Virus record (IMG/VR): IMGVR_UViG_3300037493_005088
Coordinates: 1-28,296 of that record
Reading direction: 5' to 3' (one strand)
Length of the DNA stretch: 28,296 nucleotides
From: a virus
A model generated the notes under the pieces. That model saw nothing but the letters and a program-made list of their open reading frames with translations, was not told the origin of the DNA and made no database searches. Shown piece by piece: positions 1 through 7,218 of the stretch (its first letter is position 1; every line of letters begins with the position of its first letter). Made by a program: the position numbers and the translations under genes.

Positions 1-348
1 CGTAGCACTTGTATAAATAGAATACGTGCGCGTATCCGACTGGTTGAGAAACATCCCACTTTCGATTATCGGAGTATAGTTGCTCTTCGTCCACGTATGT
101 ACCCCAATGTCGTCCGTACAATCAGTCGCAAAGTTAAACAGGGATTTCGTACCTGGGTCAAGGAACGAACCGCCGAATACCCGCTGGGCAGAAACAACAC
201 CACTCTCTGCACCTCTTCGCGGGCTCAGTAAGGTCTGAACGGTTCCTGCTCCCCAGTTCCCGGTTGGCCAAAGCGTCCCCGGAGAATAACCAGTATCCGT
301 AGGGGCGCGTTTCCGGACCAACTCATCGACAAACCTATAGTCAGCCAT
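1..348 (-). CDS. Partial virion/tail protein, possible LamG-like domain
   Basis: This is the N-terminal 116 codons of a gene that runs off the left edge of the window. It starts at ATG 348, preceded by a GGGGTGTGG-type ribosome binding site and only 9 bases after the stop of the gene at 358-795. Around residues 70-100 the text (LFNFATDCTDD, then a Trp-containing strand) resembles the opening strands of concanavalin A/LamG-like domains found in phage tail proteins. That match is weak and made by eye. Position at the end of a string of tail genes supports a virion role. A receptor-binding or fibre protein is the best guess; the missing C-terminus would decide it. Confidence 0.6.
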   Translation of the reverse strand, partial: MADYRFVDELVRKRAPTDTGYSPGTLWPTGNWGAGTVQTLLSPRRGAESGVVSAQRVFGGSFLDPGTKSLFNFATDCTDDIGVHTWTKSNYTPIIESGMFLNQSDTRTYSIYTSAT

Positions 349-357
349 ACCACACCC

Positions 358-795
358 CTAAGCCATATAGATATCTGCTGATACCAAAGTAACAACGCCT
401 CCGGCAGTCAAAGACGAGACATTTATAGCGAACACATTGGCCGAACTCGTCCCTACGTCACCGTCTATTCTGCAAGTTCCATTGGCATTGACGCATTCTG
501 CTCTTGCCCACGAAGCCGTCCCAGTCCCTACTGCAGTTCCCGCATAGCTAGATGATGCCAGATATGCTGTTCCGCTCGTCCCTGCAGACCAAGCAACCCC
601 CGAAATTATACAGAGGCAGGACCCAAATGTCCCTGATAAAGTCCCGGCTGTCCCATTATCAGCATTCCCAGCTTGCGTGCCGTTGTAAAAATATATACAT
701 GCCGTCCCTGCTGTTCCTGTAGTGCCGGCAAGTTGGGTGATAACCCCCGTATTGCAAAGGAAGTTTTTTAAGTCTGTGCTAATTCGAAGTGCCAT
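358..795 (-). CDS. Gly-Thr-rich virion protein, paralogue of 806-1261
   Basis: 145 residues, start supported by AGGGGGTGG upstream. It is a paralogue of the next gene (806-1261): both begin MA(L/I)R(I/F)ST(D/G)L(K/R)N, both have a (C/Y)R(I/F)DG block near residue 110, and both end in similar beta-strand-like text. Proteins with this N-terminus are familiar as uncharacterised virion or tail proteins of phages. Short Gly-Thr insertions occur around residues 24-32, 48-56, 71-76 and 86-93, in places that look like loops between strands. It has five cysteines, unlike its paralogue with one. The function is unknown; a structural role follows from the context of tail genes. Confidence 0.8.
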   Translation of the reverse strand: MALRISTDLKNFLCNTGVITQLAGTTGTAGTACIYFYNGTQAGNADNGTAGTLSGTFGSCLCIISGVAWSAGTSGTAYLASSSYAGTAVGTGTASWARAECVNANGTCRIDGDVGTSSANVFAINVSSLTAGGVVTLVSADIYMA

Positions 796-805
796 TTTCC
801 ACCCC

Positions 806-1261
806 CTATTCTGCCGGCTGAGTAATGTTTGCTGCGGTTATGGTAAGCGTTGATGCAGCGGCCAAATTCGTGTGCGTCAGATCCATATCCGCTCCAGAAA
901 TCCCGCAAGCACCATCAAACCTATAAGTCGTGGAGCTTGTTCCGGAAGTTCCACTTGACCCATAAAACCTAAACCATCCAGCGACCCCTGCCACGATAAC
1001 AACTCCAGACCACGCCGGGGTGGTCAGCGGGAGTACCCCGGCAGCCGCAGTCCCGAACTGCACGCCGTCGTTCACTCCTGTTCCGCTTGTAGAGCTGATG
1101 CGAACCAGCTTTGTGCCGGTTTCAACATAATCAGCACTCAGGGGTTGGGAGCCAGTAAAAATATCTACCACGCCCCCCGAGAGGACACCCTTCAGCCCCA
1201 AGGTTCCTGCAGTGCCCCCCAATAATACATTCCGTAATCCAGTCGAAAATCTGATAGCCAT
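806..1261 (-). CDS. Gly-Thr-rich virion protein, paralogue of 358-795
   Basis: 151 residues, ATG preceded by AAGGAGG. The N-terminus (MAIRFSTGLRN) and a segment VVDIFTGSQP match a family of small uncharacterised phage proteins often seen near tail genes. It is followed within 11 bases by its paralogue at 358-795, so the pair looks like a tandem duplication that has diverged. Gly-Thr/Ser insertions lie near residues 15-20, 59-62 and 101-111; the last is a GSSGTSGTSS loop just before the conserved YRFDG strand. There is no signal peptide or membrane segment. It is probably a virion component; exact role unknown. Confidence 0.8.
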   Translation of the reverse strand: MAIRFSTGLRNVLLGGTAGTLGLKGVLSGGVVDIFTGSQPLSADYVETGTKLVRISSTSGTGVNDGVQFGTAAAGVLPLTTPAWSGVVIVAGVAGWFRFYGSSGTSGTSSTTYRFDGACGISGADMDLTHTNLAAASTLTITAANITQPAE

Positions 1262-1273
1262 GTCGTCCTCCTT

Positions 1274-2176
1274 CTAATAAAGTGTATTGATATAGTGGCG
1301 TATTCCTTCGTTTTCCCTTATAAACCCCGCCCCATGGCTCCGCGCCGTAAACGTGTACCGGGCCTCGGTCAGGTTTACCACCTTGCCGCTGTTATCTCCA
1401 AGGCAGATGCCGTCTTCCCCAGTCCACAGGGCGACATCTCCCGTAAGGCCATCGTCGATATAACTCCCCGAAATAGACACGTCCGTATAGGGGATCGCTC
1501 TCGCGGGAGAGGCTTCCTCTCGGTCAAAGTCCTCATTCCCCTTTCCTTTCAAGAACCAGACGACCTCATCGGATACATAGATCCCCTCGTCAACGGGGCG
1601 GAGCATGGTGATTTTTGAATTAAAAGCCCTGTACCCGGTTCTTGTGTCGTAATAATCACACAGCGGGTCTGAGCAATAAAGGATTTTATCAGCGGCGACA
1701 TAAAGGCACCCCATGAATTCTGCAATGAATTGTCCTGCAGGGAGCGATTCCTTAAACTCCCTTACAGGGTCAACCAGTGCGTGGTCTGTCTCATGTGAAA
1801 CGTACCCAATCTGGTATCCGTTTGAATAGTAAACACGGTCATTGAAGTCGTCGTAGGACATTTTTGCCCCAATGGTAAGCCCGGTCCGGATGGACTTTCT
1901 CCCGTAAATAGAATCCATCTGGTAAAGAGTGCCACCGTCAACGTAAAGGCATATCGTTCCGTCAGACCAGAGAGAGTGGATATCGGTCCCCGCCCGGACT
2001 GAAGTATATCCGCTTCTCGAAGAGATCCCGAATGTATTGTCTATCTCTACGTTGGTAGCTTGCTGTAAGGGATAGACATACGCATGGTTTATAGGAGCGG
2101 GAGACATTCGGTTCGCCAGGGATACGTTGTCTATCCCCGAAAACTTGTCAACAGACTGATGAATAGTAGCGTCCAT
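1274..2176 (-). CDS. Tail protein, likely beta-propeller-like
   Basis: 300 residues. The start codon overlaps the stop of the upstream glycosyltransferase gene (TAATG), so the two are translationally coupled. The N-terminal text (DKFSGIDNVSLANRMSP, then NVEIDNTFGISSRSGYT) is typical of a podovirus tail protein family in which an early FSG.DNV motif precedes a domain of short strands: LWSDGTICLYVDGGTLYQ, MSYDDFNDRVYYSNG and similar repeats. The repeated short WSDG/YYSNG/WTGEDG blades suggest a beta-propeller or related all-beta fold. It contains no Gly-Thr insertions, in contrast to its downstream neighbours. The fold assignment is inference; the tail role rests on family resemblance and position. 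Confidence 0.75.
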   Translation of the reverse strand: MDATIHQSVDKFSGIDNVSLANRMSPAPINHAYVYPLQQATNVEIDNTFGISSRSGYTSVRAGTDIHSLWSDGTICLYVDGGTLYQMDSIYGRKSIRTGLTIGAKMSYDDFNDRVYYSNGYQIGYVSHETDHALVDPVREFKESLPAGQFIAEFMGCLYVAADKILYCSDPLCDYYDTRTGYRAFNSKITMLRPVDEGIYVSDEVVWFLKGKGNEDFDREEASPARAIPYTDVSISGSYIDDGLTGDVALWTGEDGICLGDNSGKVVNLTEARYTFTARSHGAGFIRENEGIRHYINTLY

Positions 2177-4974
2177 TACAAACCTCTCGCTTTGTTTATC
2201 TTCTCAATCACAAGCTGTGGCGTGATTTCTTTCGTGCAGGCGTAGTCCCTGTTACGGGGACACCACTCGAATCCTCTTTCGATAGGTACAGTAACATCGT
2301 GAAAGCAGGGGATACAACCGACATCTACAGAAATTCTATAGGGATTCGGGAAGTCGTTTTCTTCAATGCTTACCCCTGTTACCATGATGCACGGCACATC
2401 CAAAGCATACGCTATCCACGACGGCCCTGCGTTTAGGCCGATGTAAAACTCGGCGCCGGCGATGTCTGATATCGTCTTTTCGATTGGCTGTCCGTTGTGG
2501 CTCGTCACATTCTGTAGTTTGGTCATCTCCGCGCTTATCGAGACACACTCGTACCCCTCGGACACAAGATAATCTATTACCTCTTGCCATGCGCCCTCCC
2601 GGTTCCATAGTTTGTTTTTCATGGTTGAGTGTTCAGAGAAACAGACATACTTCCCTTTTGGTTTTGGCTCGTATTTTAACTTCGCCCTGATAGGCTCGTA
2701 ATCAATCCCAAGGATGTCTGCGGAAACCTTCTGGAGTGTAGTCTCTCTCCAGTTTTTCACATTCTTGTCGAGCTGGCCATCGAAGCACCCCACTTCGTAA
2801 GAGGCGTATATATCCGCGATGCCGGTCCCCGGCTTCACAAACTCAATCTCCGGGTAGTCAAATATGTCCAGCCACCATCCGGAGCAAATCACATGGCACT
2901 CATGTTTTTTCCGGAACTCCTCTACATAGGGCATCCATGCGATTGTGTCCCCAAGGGCTTTTGAACTCATGCAAATTAGGACTCGCTTCCCTTTCAAATC
3001 AAGCGTGTGTTCAAATTTCACTTCACCGTTCAAGGATGCCCTCACTACCCACGGCTGGTAATACTTACATGTGGGTCTCGACCACACGCCCACTTTCTGC
3101 TTGAGGCCATAGATATTACCGCCTGTCGGAGTCCCGAAGGTCACATCATACTCCCTGTCGGACATTCCAACGATATTCAGAAAGGGCCCCTCGACGAAAT
3201 GGATTTGAAACATATCGTCTTTCCATGCGTTCTTATCGACCTGATTAAATCTGTTTCCGACGTCCATCTGGATGAATTCGACATTGTCTATCCCGATTTT
3301 CTCAATGATTATATCGTAGTATTTCTTTTCGGAGCAAAACCTGTCATCCCCATAGATTTTGACAAAATCGTCCCAGGTTGGTATCCTGAGAAGAATCTTG
3401 TCCATGACCTCTGCTCTGCCCGCGGTGATATGCCCGCCTACAGTTCCGGGCTTCCCCTCGAACTGGAGGCAAATAAGGTCCTTGCTTGAGGCGTGGACTT
3501 TTTTCAGCCACTCAACGAGATCCACTTCGGTATCGGAGTTCATCTGATAGACCCAATCGTACTTCCCGAGGCAGAAATCCACCGCGTTTCTCACGTTATG
3601 AAGGGCGCCAAGGGCATGACAGGGGATTCCGGCCATGACTGTTTCTGTTTTCTGTCCGTCCGTCCTCCAATAGACCGGCCTGTCCTCTCCTGAAAGAACG
3701 TCTTTCTTGTCGAATAGATAGTAGTCGGTCATCTCGATGACCTTTTCGGGCAGGGGGAAATGGGATGAAACGAGCACAGGGTATCCGAGGCCCTTTATCT
3801 GAGTAAGTGTTTCGATAAGCGTATCCAGCTTCTCTTTCGTATCGGGGTGGGTATCGACTGTGAAGATGGCGCTTCTTTTTTTAAGCCCCGTGATTTCAAA
3901 ACCGTGTTTCCGGGCAAAAGCGATTATATCCTCTTCGTAGTTTACGCTCGGAACCGGTGTCGCAGAGACAACGGATGTTTCAACTCCTTGGACAATATCA
4001 TTAACCTTTTTTGCTGCTGCGGCCCAACTGAATTTTGTGCGAATCATTTCAGATGTTTTAAGGGCATTCGCTTTGTGAAAGGCGTAGTTATTATATACAT
4101 CCTGCATCTGAGTGACGAGGACATCGTAACTTGGTTCTCCCCAGACGCCGGGCACATTCCAACCACCATAAATCCCAAAAGGTTTTATGAACTTGACAAC
4201 AGGAACCCGGATTGCATCGCCAGCATACTCTGTGCTTCCGGACCAATCTGCCACGATGGTTGGAATCCCGCACGCCATTGACTCGATAATCGGCAATCCC
4301 CATCCTTCCGCACGGCTACACGAAACCATACATCTCGCATTCTGTAACCGCCTGATATAAGCGTCTCTCTCTTCAAAATGCACAGGGATGATTCTCTCGT
4401 CAAAGATGCCATTTTTCTCCAACCTTTCTTCGGTGTCTTTATATGGGTCACTTGGGAACAATGTGTCCACGCTCAGATACAGTCGGACATCAGGATTATC
4501 AGGGAATGCTTTAAGGAACGATTGGATGATTTCAAGAGTAGATTTCCGCGGCTGGAACTGGCCCACTACCAGAAAGTCGAAAGTATCAGACACCTGCCCA
4601 CCGTTGGGCTTGTAGATTTCGGGGTCAACGCCTTCGGGAGTTACGTGGACGAATTCTTCTTTTATTCCCTGAGCGACAGAGCATCCTTTCTGCCAGCTTG
4701 AAACGACCATCAGGCCATCGAAAAACTTTAATTTCTCTATGAACCAGTCTGGCTGGTCTGAACTTTCCCATGCGTTCATGATGTAAGACGGCGCCGGAAG
4801 CCTCTCAGTTACGTTCTGGATTGACACAGAATCGAGCATCGAAATAGAAACATCTCCGCCCGGCTGATTGCGGTAAACGGTGGTCAGCTTTTCCAGTTCT
4901 TTGACCAGTTCCGTTGCGTGGATTTGGTATCCGGTTCGGCTGCCAAAAGATGCGTAAAATGAAACAGACTTCAT
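2176..4974 (-). CDS. Three-domain glycosyltransferase: GT4-like, GT-A-like, BAHT/TibC-like O-heptosyltransferase
   Basis: 932 residues from ATG 4974, chosen because a purine-rich GGGGAG site lies 7 bases upstream; an in-frame ATG at 5055 would add 27 residues (959 in total, numbering used here). Residues 28-365 are a GT4-like domain with the E-x7-E motif (EGWGLPIIE, about 250-258) after SRA. Residues 390-620 are a GT-A-like domain with an Asp motif (NSDTE, D508), homologous to the protein at 24240-25223. Residues 655-955 resemble the GT9-related BAHT family that heptosylates autotransporters: KGKRVLI, LGDTIAW, GLNAGPSWIA, and a closing four-cysteine cluster C914, C917, C932, C940 with FEWCPRN and CTKEITP. 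In TibC the matching cysteines bind iron. The domains are probably sequential sugar transferases; donor and acceptor are unknown. It is coupled to a tail gene, which hints at a virion protein as acceptor. Confidence 0.88.
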   Translation of the reverse strand: MKSVSFYASFGSRTGYQIHATELVKELEKLTTVYRNQPGGDVSISMLDSVSIQNVTERLPAPSYIMNAWESSDQPDWFIEKLKFFDGLMVVSSWQKGCSVAQGIKEEFVHVTPEGVDPEIYKPNGGQVSDTFDFLVVGQFQPRKSTLEIIQSFLKAFPDNPDVRLYLSVDTLFPSDPYKDTEERLEKNGIFDERIIPVHFEERDAYIRRLQNARCMVSCSRAEGWGLPIIESMACGIPTIVADWSGSTEYAGDAIRVPVVKFIKPFGIYGGWNVPGVWGEPSYDVLVTQMQDVYNNYAFHKANALKTSEMIRTKFSWAAAAKKVNDIVQGVETSVVSATPVPSVNYEEDIIAFARKHGFEITGLKKRSAIFTVDTHPDTKEKLDTLIETLTQIKGLGYPVLVSSHFPLPEKVIEMTDYYLFDKKDVLSGEDRPVYWRTDGQKTETVMAGIPCHALGALHNVRNAVDFCLGKYDWVYQMNSDTEVDLVEWLKKVHASSKDLICLQFEGKPGTVGGHITAGRAEVMDKILLRIPTWDDFVKIYGDDRFCSEKKYYDIIIEKIGIDNVEFIQMDVGNRFNQVDKNAWKDDMFQIHFVEGPFLNIVGMSDREYDVTFGTPTGGNIYGLKQKVGVWSRPTCKYYQPWVVRASLNGEVKFEHTLDLKGKRVLICMSSKALGDTIAWMPYVEEFRKKHECHVICSGWWLDIFDYPEIEFVKPGTGIADIYASYEVGCFDGQLDKNVKNWRETTLQKVSADILGIDYEPIRAKLKYEPKPKGKYVCFSEHSTMKNKLWNREGAWQEVIDYLVSEGYECVSISAEMTKLQNVTSHNGQPIEKTISDIAGAEFYIGLNAGPSWIAYALDVPCIMVTGVSIEENDFPNPYRISVDVGCIPCFHDVTVPIERGFEWCPRNRDYACTKEITPQLVIEKINKARGL

Positions 4975-5018
4975 ATCTTCTCCCCTTCCCCTCCATAGGT
5001 TTACCCTCATTTGATTTG

Positions 5019-5075
5019 AACTCAGGGGAAGCCGTGAGGGGTCGGTATTCGGCATATCTGCCTATCCCCTGAGTT
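5019..5075. repeat. Inverted repeat in the leader of the glycosyltransferase gene
   Basis: Perfect 11-base arms AACTCAGGGGA (5019-5029) and TCCCCTGAGTT (5065-5075) are separated by 35 bases. In the minus-strand transcript this could fold into a hairpin that encloses the alternative upstream ATG at 5055 but leaves the better-placed ribosome binding site and ATG 4974 free. This supports 4974 as the true start. It could be a leader hairpin, an RNA-processing site or an operator. No U-tract follows, so it is not an intrinsic terminator. Confidence 0.55.
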
Positions 5076-5117
5076 ACGTTACGATGATTCTACGTTATTT
5101 CCCGCATATTACAAGAC

Positions 5118-5543
5118 CTATTTCCCCAAGCTGATCCTCGACCCGAACCAACTTGATGCTATACCTTCGCAGGTGTAGCGCACCCCGTCGAGCGTGTCCT
5201 TCATGGACGGGTCGATCTTGGTTCCCGTGATGGCGATGAATCCCAAGATAGCAAGGATCATGATACTCCCGATGGTGCCTACCGGGCGGATCGCTGACCT
5301 CATATTGACGACCCACTGGGACGGTGTACCGGCTATGTCACGATTGAAGTTGTCGATCTGGGTCTTCAGGTACTTGGACAATGCCTCGACATACGCGCCG
5401 AGAGCTTCCGGCTTGGTCGTTGCCAGCGCGCTCATGGTTGCTTCAGGCGTGTCCTTGTCGGCAGGAAGGAACAGCTTCTTGCCGAAGTCGATGATCGGTG
5501 GAGCCAGTAACCCTACCAAGGCGATGATTGCGTCGATTCCCAT
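5118..5543 (-). CDS. Putative holin
   Basis: 141 residues with a clear GGAGG site. It has a hydrophobic N-terminus (MGIDAIIALVGLLAPPII, about residues 1-18), a polar middle with a predicted helix (residues 30-75), a Trp followed by RSAIRPVGTIGS, and a second strongly hydrophobic segment (about residues 92-110). The Trp-then-RP element before a membrane helix recalls the GTA_holin_3TM type of phage holin. It lies directly after the endolysin gene in the transcription direction, as expected for a lysis cassette. The holin call rests on topology and position. An alternative is a small membrane-linked tail or lysis-control protein. Confidence 0.6.
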   Translation of the reverse strand: MGIDAIIALVGLLAPPIIDFGKKLFLPADKDTPEATMSALATTKPEALGAYVEALSKYLKTQIDNFNRDIAGTPSQWVVNMRSAIRPVGTIGSIMILAILGFIAITGTKIDPSMKDTLDGVRYTCEGIASSWFGSRISLGK

Positions 5544-5552
5544 AACTACCTC

Positions 5553-5915
5553 CTACTCCTCAAAGCAACTTTCTGGCCCAGAATTTATGTCTGCGTGGAT
5601 GAACCCTTTTCCGAAGCTGATCCCGATCCGCTTAAATCCTGCGAGATATAACCCCCTGAGTATCTTCCCTCGTGTAGGCCCGTCCACGGCTTGAATGTCA
5701 GACGCCAAACCGAGCACATGATTCGTGCTTGTGCTGCCAATAGCCGCATTGTGAGACTTACAACGCTTACCTGAACGGACAATAAATGCAACATTTGCTA
5801 TCCCTCTCGCAGTATCTAACATATTTAAGAAGTTATTGTCCATCCCGACTTCGCCACACCCACAATGGCACCGCATTTCATCGTCTGTGAAATATTTTGA
5901 TATTTTAGTTGACAT
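5553..5915 (-). CDS. Endolysin, M15 family D-Ala-D-Ala carboxypeptidase-like
   Basis: 120 residues, the usual length for single-domain phage M15_3 peptidases. It would cleave peptidoglycan cross-link peptides during lysis. The N-terminus (KYFTDDEMRCHCGCG) is characteristic of the family. Zinc ligands are visible: H66 and D73 in an H-x6-D motif (NHVLGLASDI) and H107 in the FIHADI motif. GFKRIGI before the last motif is also typical. There is no signal peptide, so export would depend on the holin. It starts at ATG 5915 with GGTGGGA upstream. The candidate promoter for the plus-strand HNH gene overlaps its start codon and leader, so the two divergent genes share this control region. Confidence 0.9.
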   Translation of the reverse strand: MSTKISKYFTDDEMRCHCGCGEVGMDNNFLNMLDTARGIANVAFIVRSGKRCKSHNAAIGSTSTNHVLGLASDIQAVDGPTRGKILRGLYLAGFKRIGISFGKGFIHADINSGPESCFEE

Positions 5916-5937
5916 TTTATCCCACCATTATTATATT
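5909..5937 (+). promoter_or_regulatory. Sigma-70-type promoter for the plus-strand HNH gene
   Basis: A perfect -35 box TTGACA (5909-5914) and a -10 box TATATT (5932-5937; one mismatch to consensus) are separated by 17 bases, 25 bases upstream of the HNH start codon. A 12-base perfect palindrome ATTATGCATAAT (5935-5946) overlaps the -10 region and could be an operator. The promoter overlaps the divergent endolysin start codon. It is one of the best-matching promoters I can see in the window. Confidence 0.65.
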
Positions 5938-5961
5938 ATGCATAATACAAAGGAGGCTGAG

Positions 5962-6462
5962 ATGATAAGCGAATCGACAAGAGAAAAAATGAGACAGGCA
6001 AAGCTTAGAAACCCAACCCGTTTTTGGCTTGGGAAGGGTGATCTTTTGAGAAAGGCGATCCAAGATATTAAATCGAAACTTCCTGATTATGTTCGCGATG
6101 AAATTCTTGAAAGGGACAACAATAGGTGTGTAAAATGTGGGTCTCCTAAAAGACCTCATGTCCACCACATTGACAAGCGAGATGGTAGAGTAAACACAAC
6201 TGATCCCCCTAACCATAGTGCCAATAATCTTATTACCCTTTGCCCAAAGTGCCACGAGGGTGTTCATCAAAATCATATTCTTGCTATAAAATCCCACTGG
6301 CCTATAAGTAAATCGGTAACACTTATTTGCAATGTTTGTGGAAAGACTTTTATAGCAAGTAATTGGGAAATCAAGCAGCGATATGGTCGAAAATACTGTT
6401 CGAGGGAGTGTAGCATATTCGCAAAAATTGGTCGCCCAAATCCTAGAGGCAAAATCCGTTAG
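5962..6462 (+). CDS. Free-standing HNH homing endonuclease
   Basis: 166 residues from ATG 5962, chosen because AAAGGAGG lies 6 bases upstream. The N-terminus (STREKMRQAKLRN) looks like a NUMOD3-type DNA-binding motif. The HNH nuclease core spans about residues 48-100: CVKCGS, the HVHHID catalytic histidines, NHSANNLITLC and CPKCHEGVH, with paired CxxC motifs binding structural zinc. A second zinc-finger-like module (CNVCGKTF to YCSRECS) follows. It is almost the only plus-strand gene, is more AT-rich than its neighbours, and has its own promoter, so it looks like a selfish insertion between lysis genes. It ends 8 bases from the convergent stop of the next gene. Confidence 0.88.
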   Translation: MISESTREKMRQAKLRNPTRFWLGKGDLLRKAIQDIKSKLPDYVRDEILERDNNRCVKCGSPKRPHVHHIDKRDGRVNTTDPPNHSANNLITLCPKCHEGVHQNHILAIKSHWPISKSVTLICNVCGKTFIASNWEIKQRYGRKYCSRECSIFAKIGRPNPRGKIR

Positions 6463-6470
6463 TTGGGATT

Positions 6471-6722
6471 TCATTTATTATTTTCCTTCCGTTCGCGTCT
6501 CAGTTGGTCTGAGCGAATGTCCCTTACTTCTGAACCTATTCCCCTCACGCCCTCTTTGATTTCCGATATATCGCACCTAAATTGTTTCATTTCTGCCTTT
6601 ATAACGGCAACGTCTGTGGAGGTTGACTTGACCTCCGCCGATGTAGTTATCAGCCACCCTGCTACAATTACAATGACCACCCCGCTGAGAATTGACAACA
6701 ACCACTTGAAATTACCGTTCAT
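6471..6722 (-). CDS. Membrane-anchored coiled-coil protein, possible inner-membrane spanin or lysis accessory
   Basis: 83 residues from ATG 6722, chosen over an earlier in-frame start because AAGGAG sits at the right distance upstream of 6722. A short N-terminus (MNGNFKWLL) is followed by one membrane helix (about residues 5-25), then a polar segment with heptad-like spacing (VAVIKAEMKQF, ISEIKEGVRGIGSEVRDI) suggesting a coiled coil. Its shape and place between small membrane ORFs and the endolysin fit an i-spanin or an XhlA-like haemolysin accessory. No outer-membrane lipoprotein partner is visible. The function is inferred from topology only. Confidence 0.55.
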   Translation of the reverse strand: MNGNFKWLLSILSGVVIVIVAGWLITTSAEVKSTSTDVAVIKAEMKQFRCDISEIKEGVRGIGSEVRDIRSDQLRRERKENNK

Positions 6723-6754
6723 TCGCCTACTCCTTCCAACTGTACTGGCGGAAC

Positions 6755-6877
6755 TCAAAAACCCTTACGGACAAATAAATCTAGGATCACCACCAGGGCA
6801 ACCCCGAAAAGCGCACCAAGGATAAACTCAGCCCCTATCGGGAGGGACTGGGTTATGTTGCAAAATTCTTCTGTCAT
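6755..6877 (-). CDS. Small single-pass membrane protein of the lysis region
   Basis: A 40-residue ORF that starts ATG 6877 and overlaps the stop of the upstream gene by four bases (ATGA), the usual sign of translational coupling. After a polar N-terminus (MTEEFCN) it has a hydrophobic helix around residues 14-34 (FILGALFGVALVVILDLF) and a basic end VRKGF. A start at 6886 would add three residues but has no better ribosome site. Such short proteins beside spanin and endolysin genes often act as holins or antiholins. That role is only a suggestion here. Confidence 0.55.
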   Translation of the reverse strand: MTEEFCNITQSLPIGAEFILGALFGVALVVILDLFVRKGF

Positions 6878-7209
6878 TCTGCCCATGTGCAAGACTTCAC
6901 TATCTTCCGTTCACCTGTTCCGGGGTGATAGCGGTACTCGTAACCTTCCGGCGCGGGGACGTTGTCATAGACAAAAGGTGCGCTCGGCAGGACATTCCAC
7001 GTGTTCCAGGCCATTTCTTCCGGGATAACCGGCTCAACGGGAGGCTCAGGAACCCACTTTCCGTCCTGGAGAATCGCCTTCACTTTCTTCCCATCGATAG
7101 TAATGAAGTACCCGAAAGGTGTGCGTTCAACTTCCTCTACCTCAGCCGTGATGAGTGACTGAAGAATTCCGATTGCCTGCTTGATCTTTGCTTGTTCGAT
7201 TTGTGTCAT
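6874..7209 (-). CDS. Conserved-looking hypothetical phage protein
   Basis: 111 residues with AGGAGG upstream. The N-terminus is helical (IEQAKIKQAIGILQSLI), followed by FGYFITIDGKKVKAILQDGKWVPEPP, then a proline-rich linker and a Trp/Tyr-rich end (YEYRYHPGTGERKI). I do not recognise the family. It has no membrane segment and no Gly-Thr inserts. It lies between the HExxH protein and the small lysis-region membrane protein, with which it overlaps by four bases. It could be a tail-fibre chaperone or a lysis accessory, but nothing in the sequence decides this. Confidence 0.75.
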   Translation of the reverse strand: MTQIEQAKIKQAIGILQSLITAEVEEVERTPFGYFITIDGKKVKAILQDGKWVPEPPVEPVIPEEMAWNTWNVLPSAPFVYDNVPAPEGYEYRYHPGTGERKIVKSCTWAE

Positions 7210-7218
7210 TTGTTCCTC

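Noticed and set aside
6452-6471. Hairpin AAATCC/GGATTT between the convergent HNH and coiled-coil genes
   Set aside because: Six weak base pairs with an 8-base loop and no clean T-tract are too little to call a terminator.
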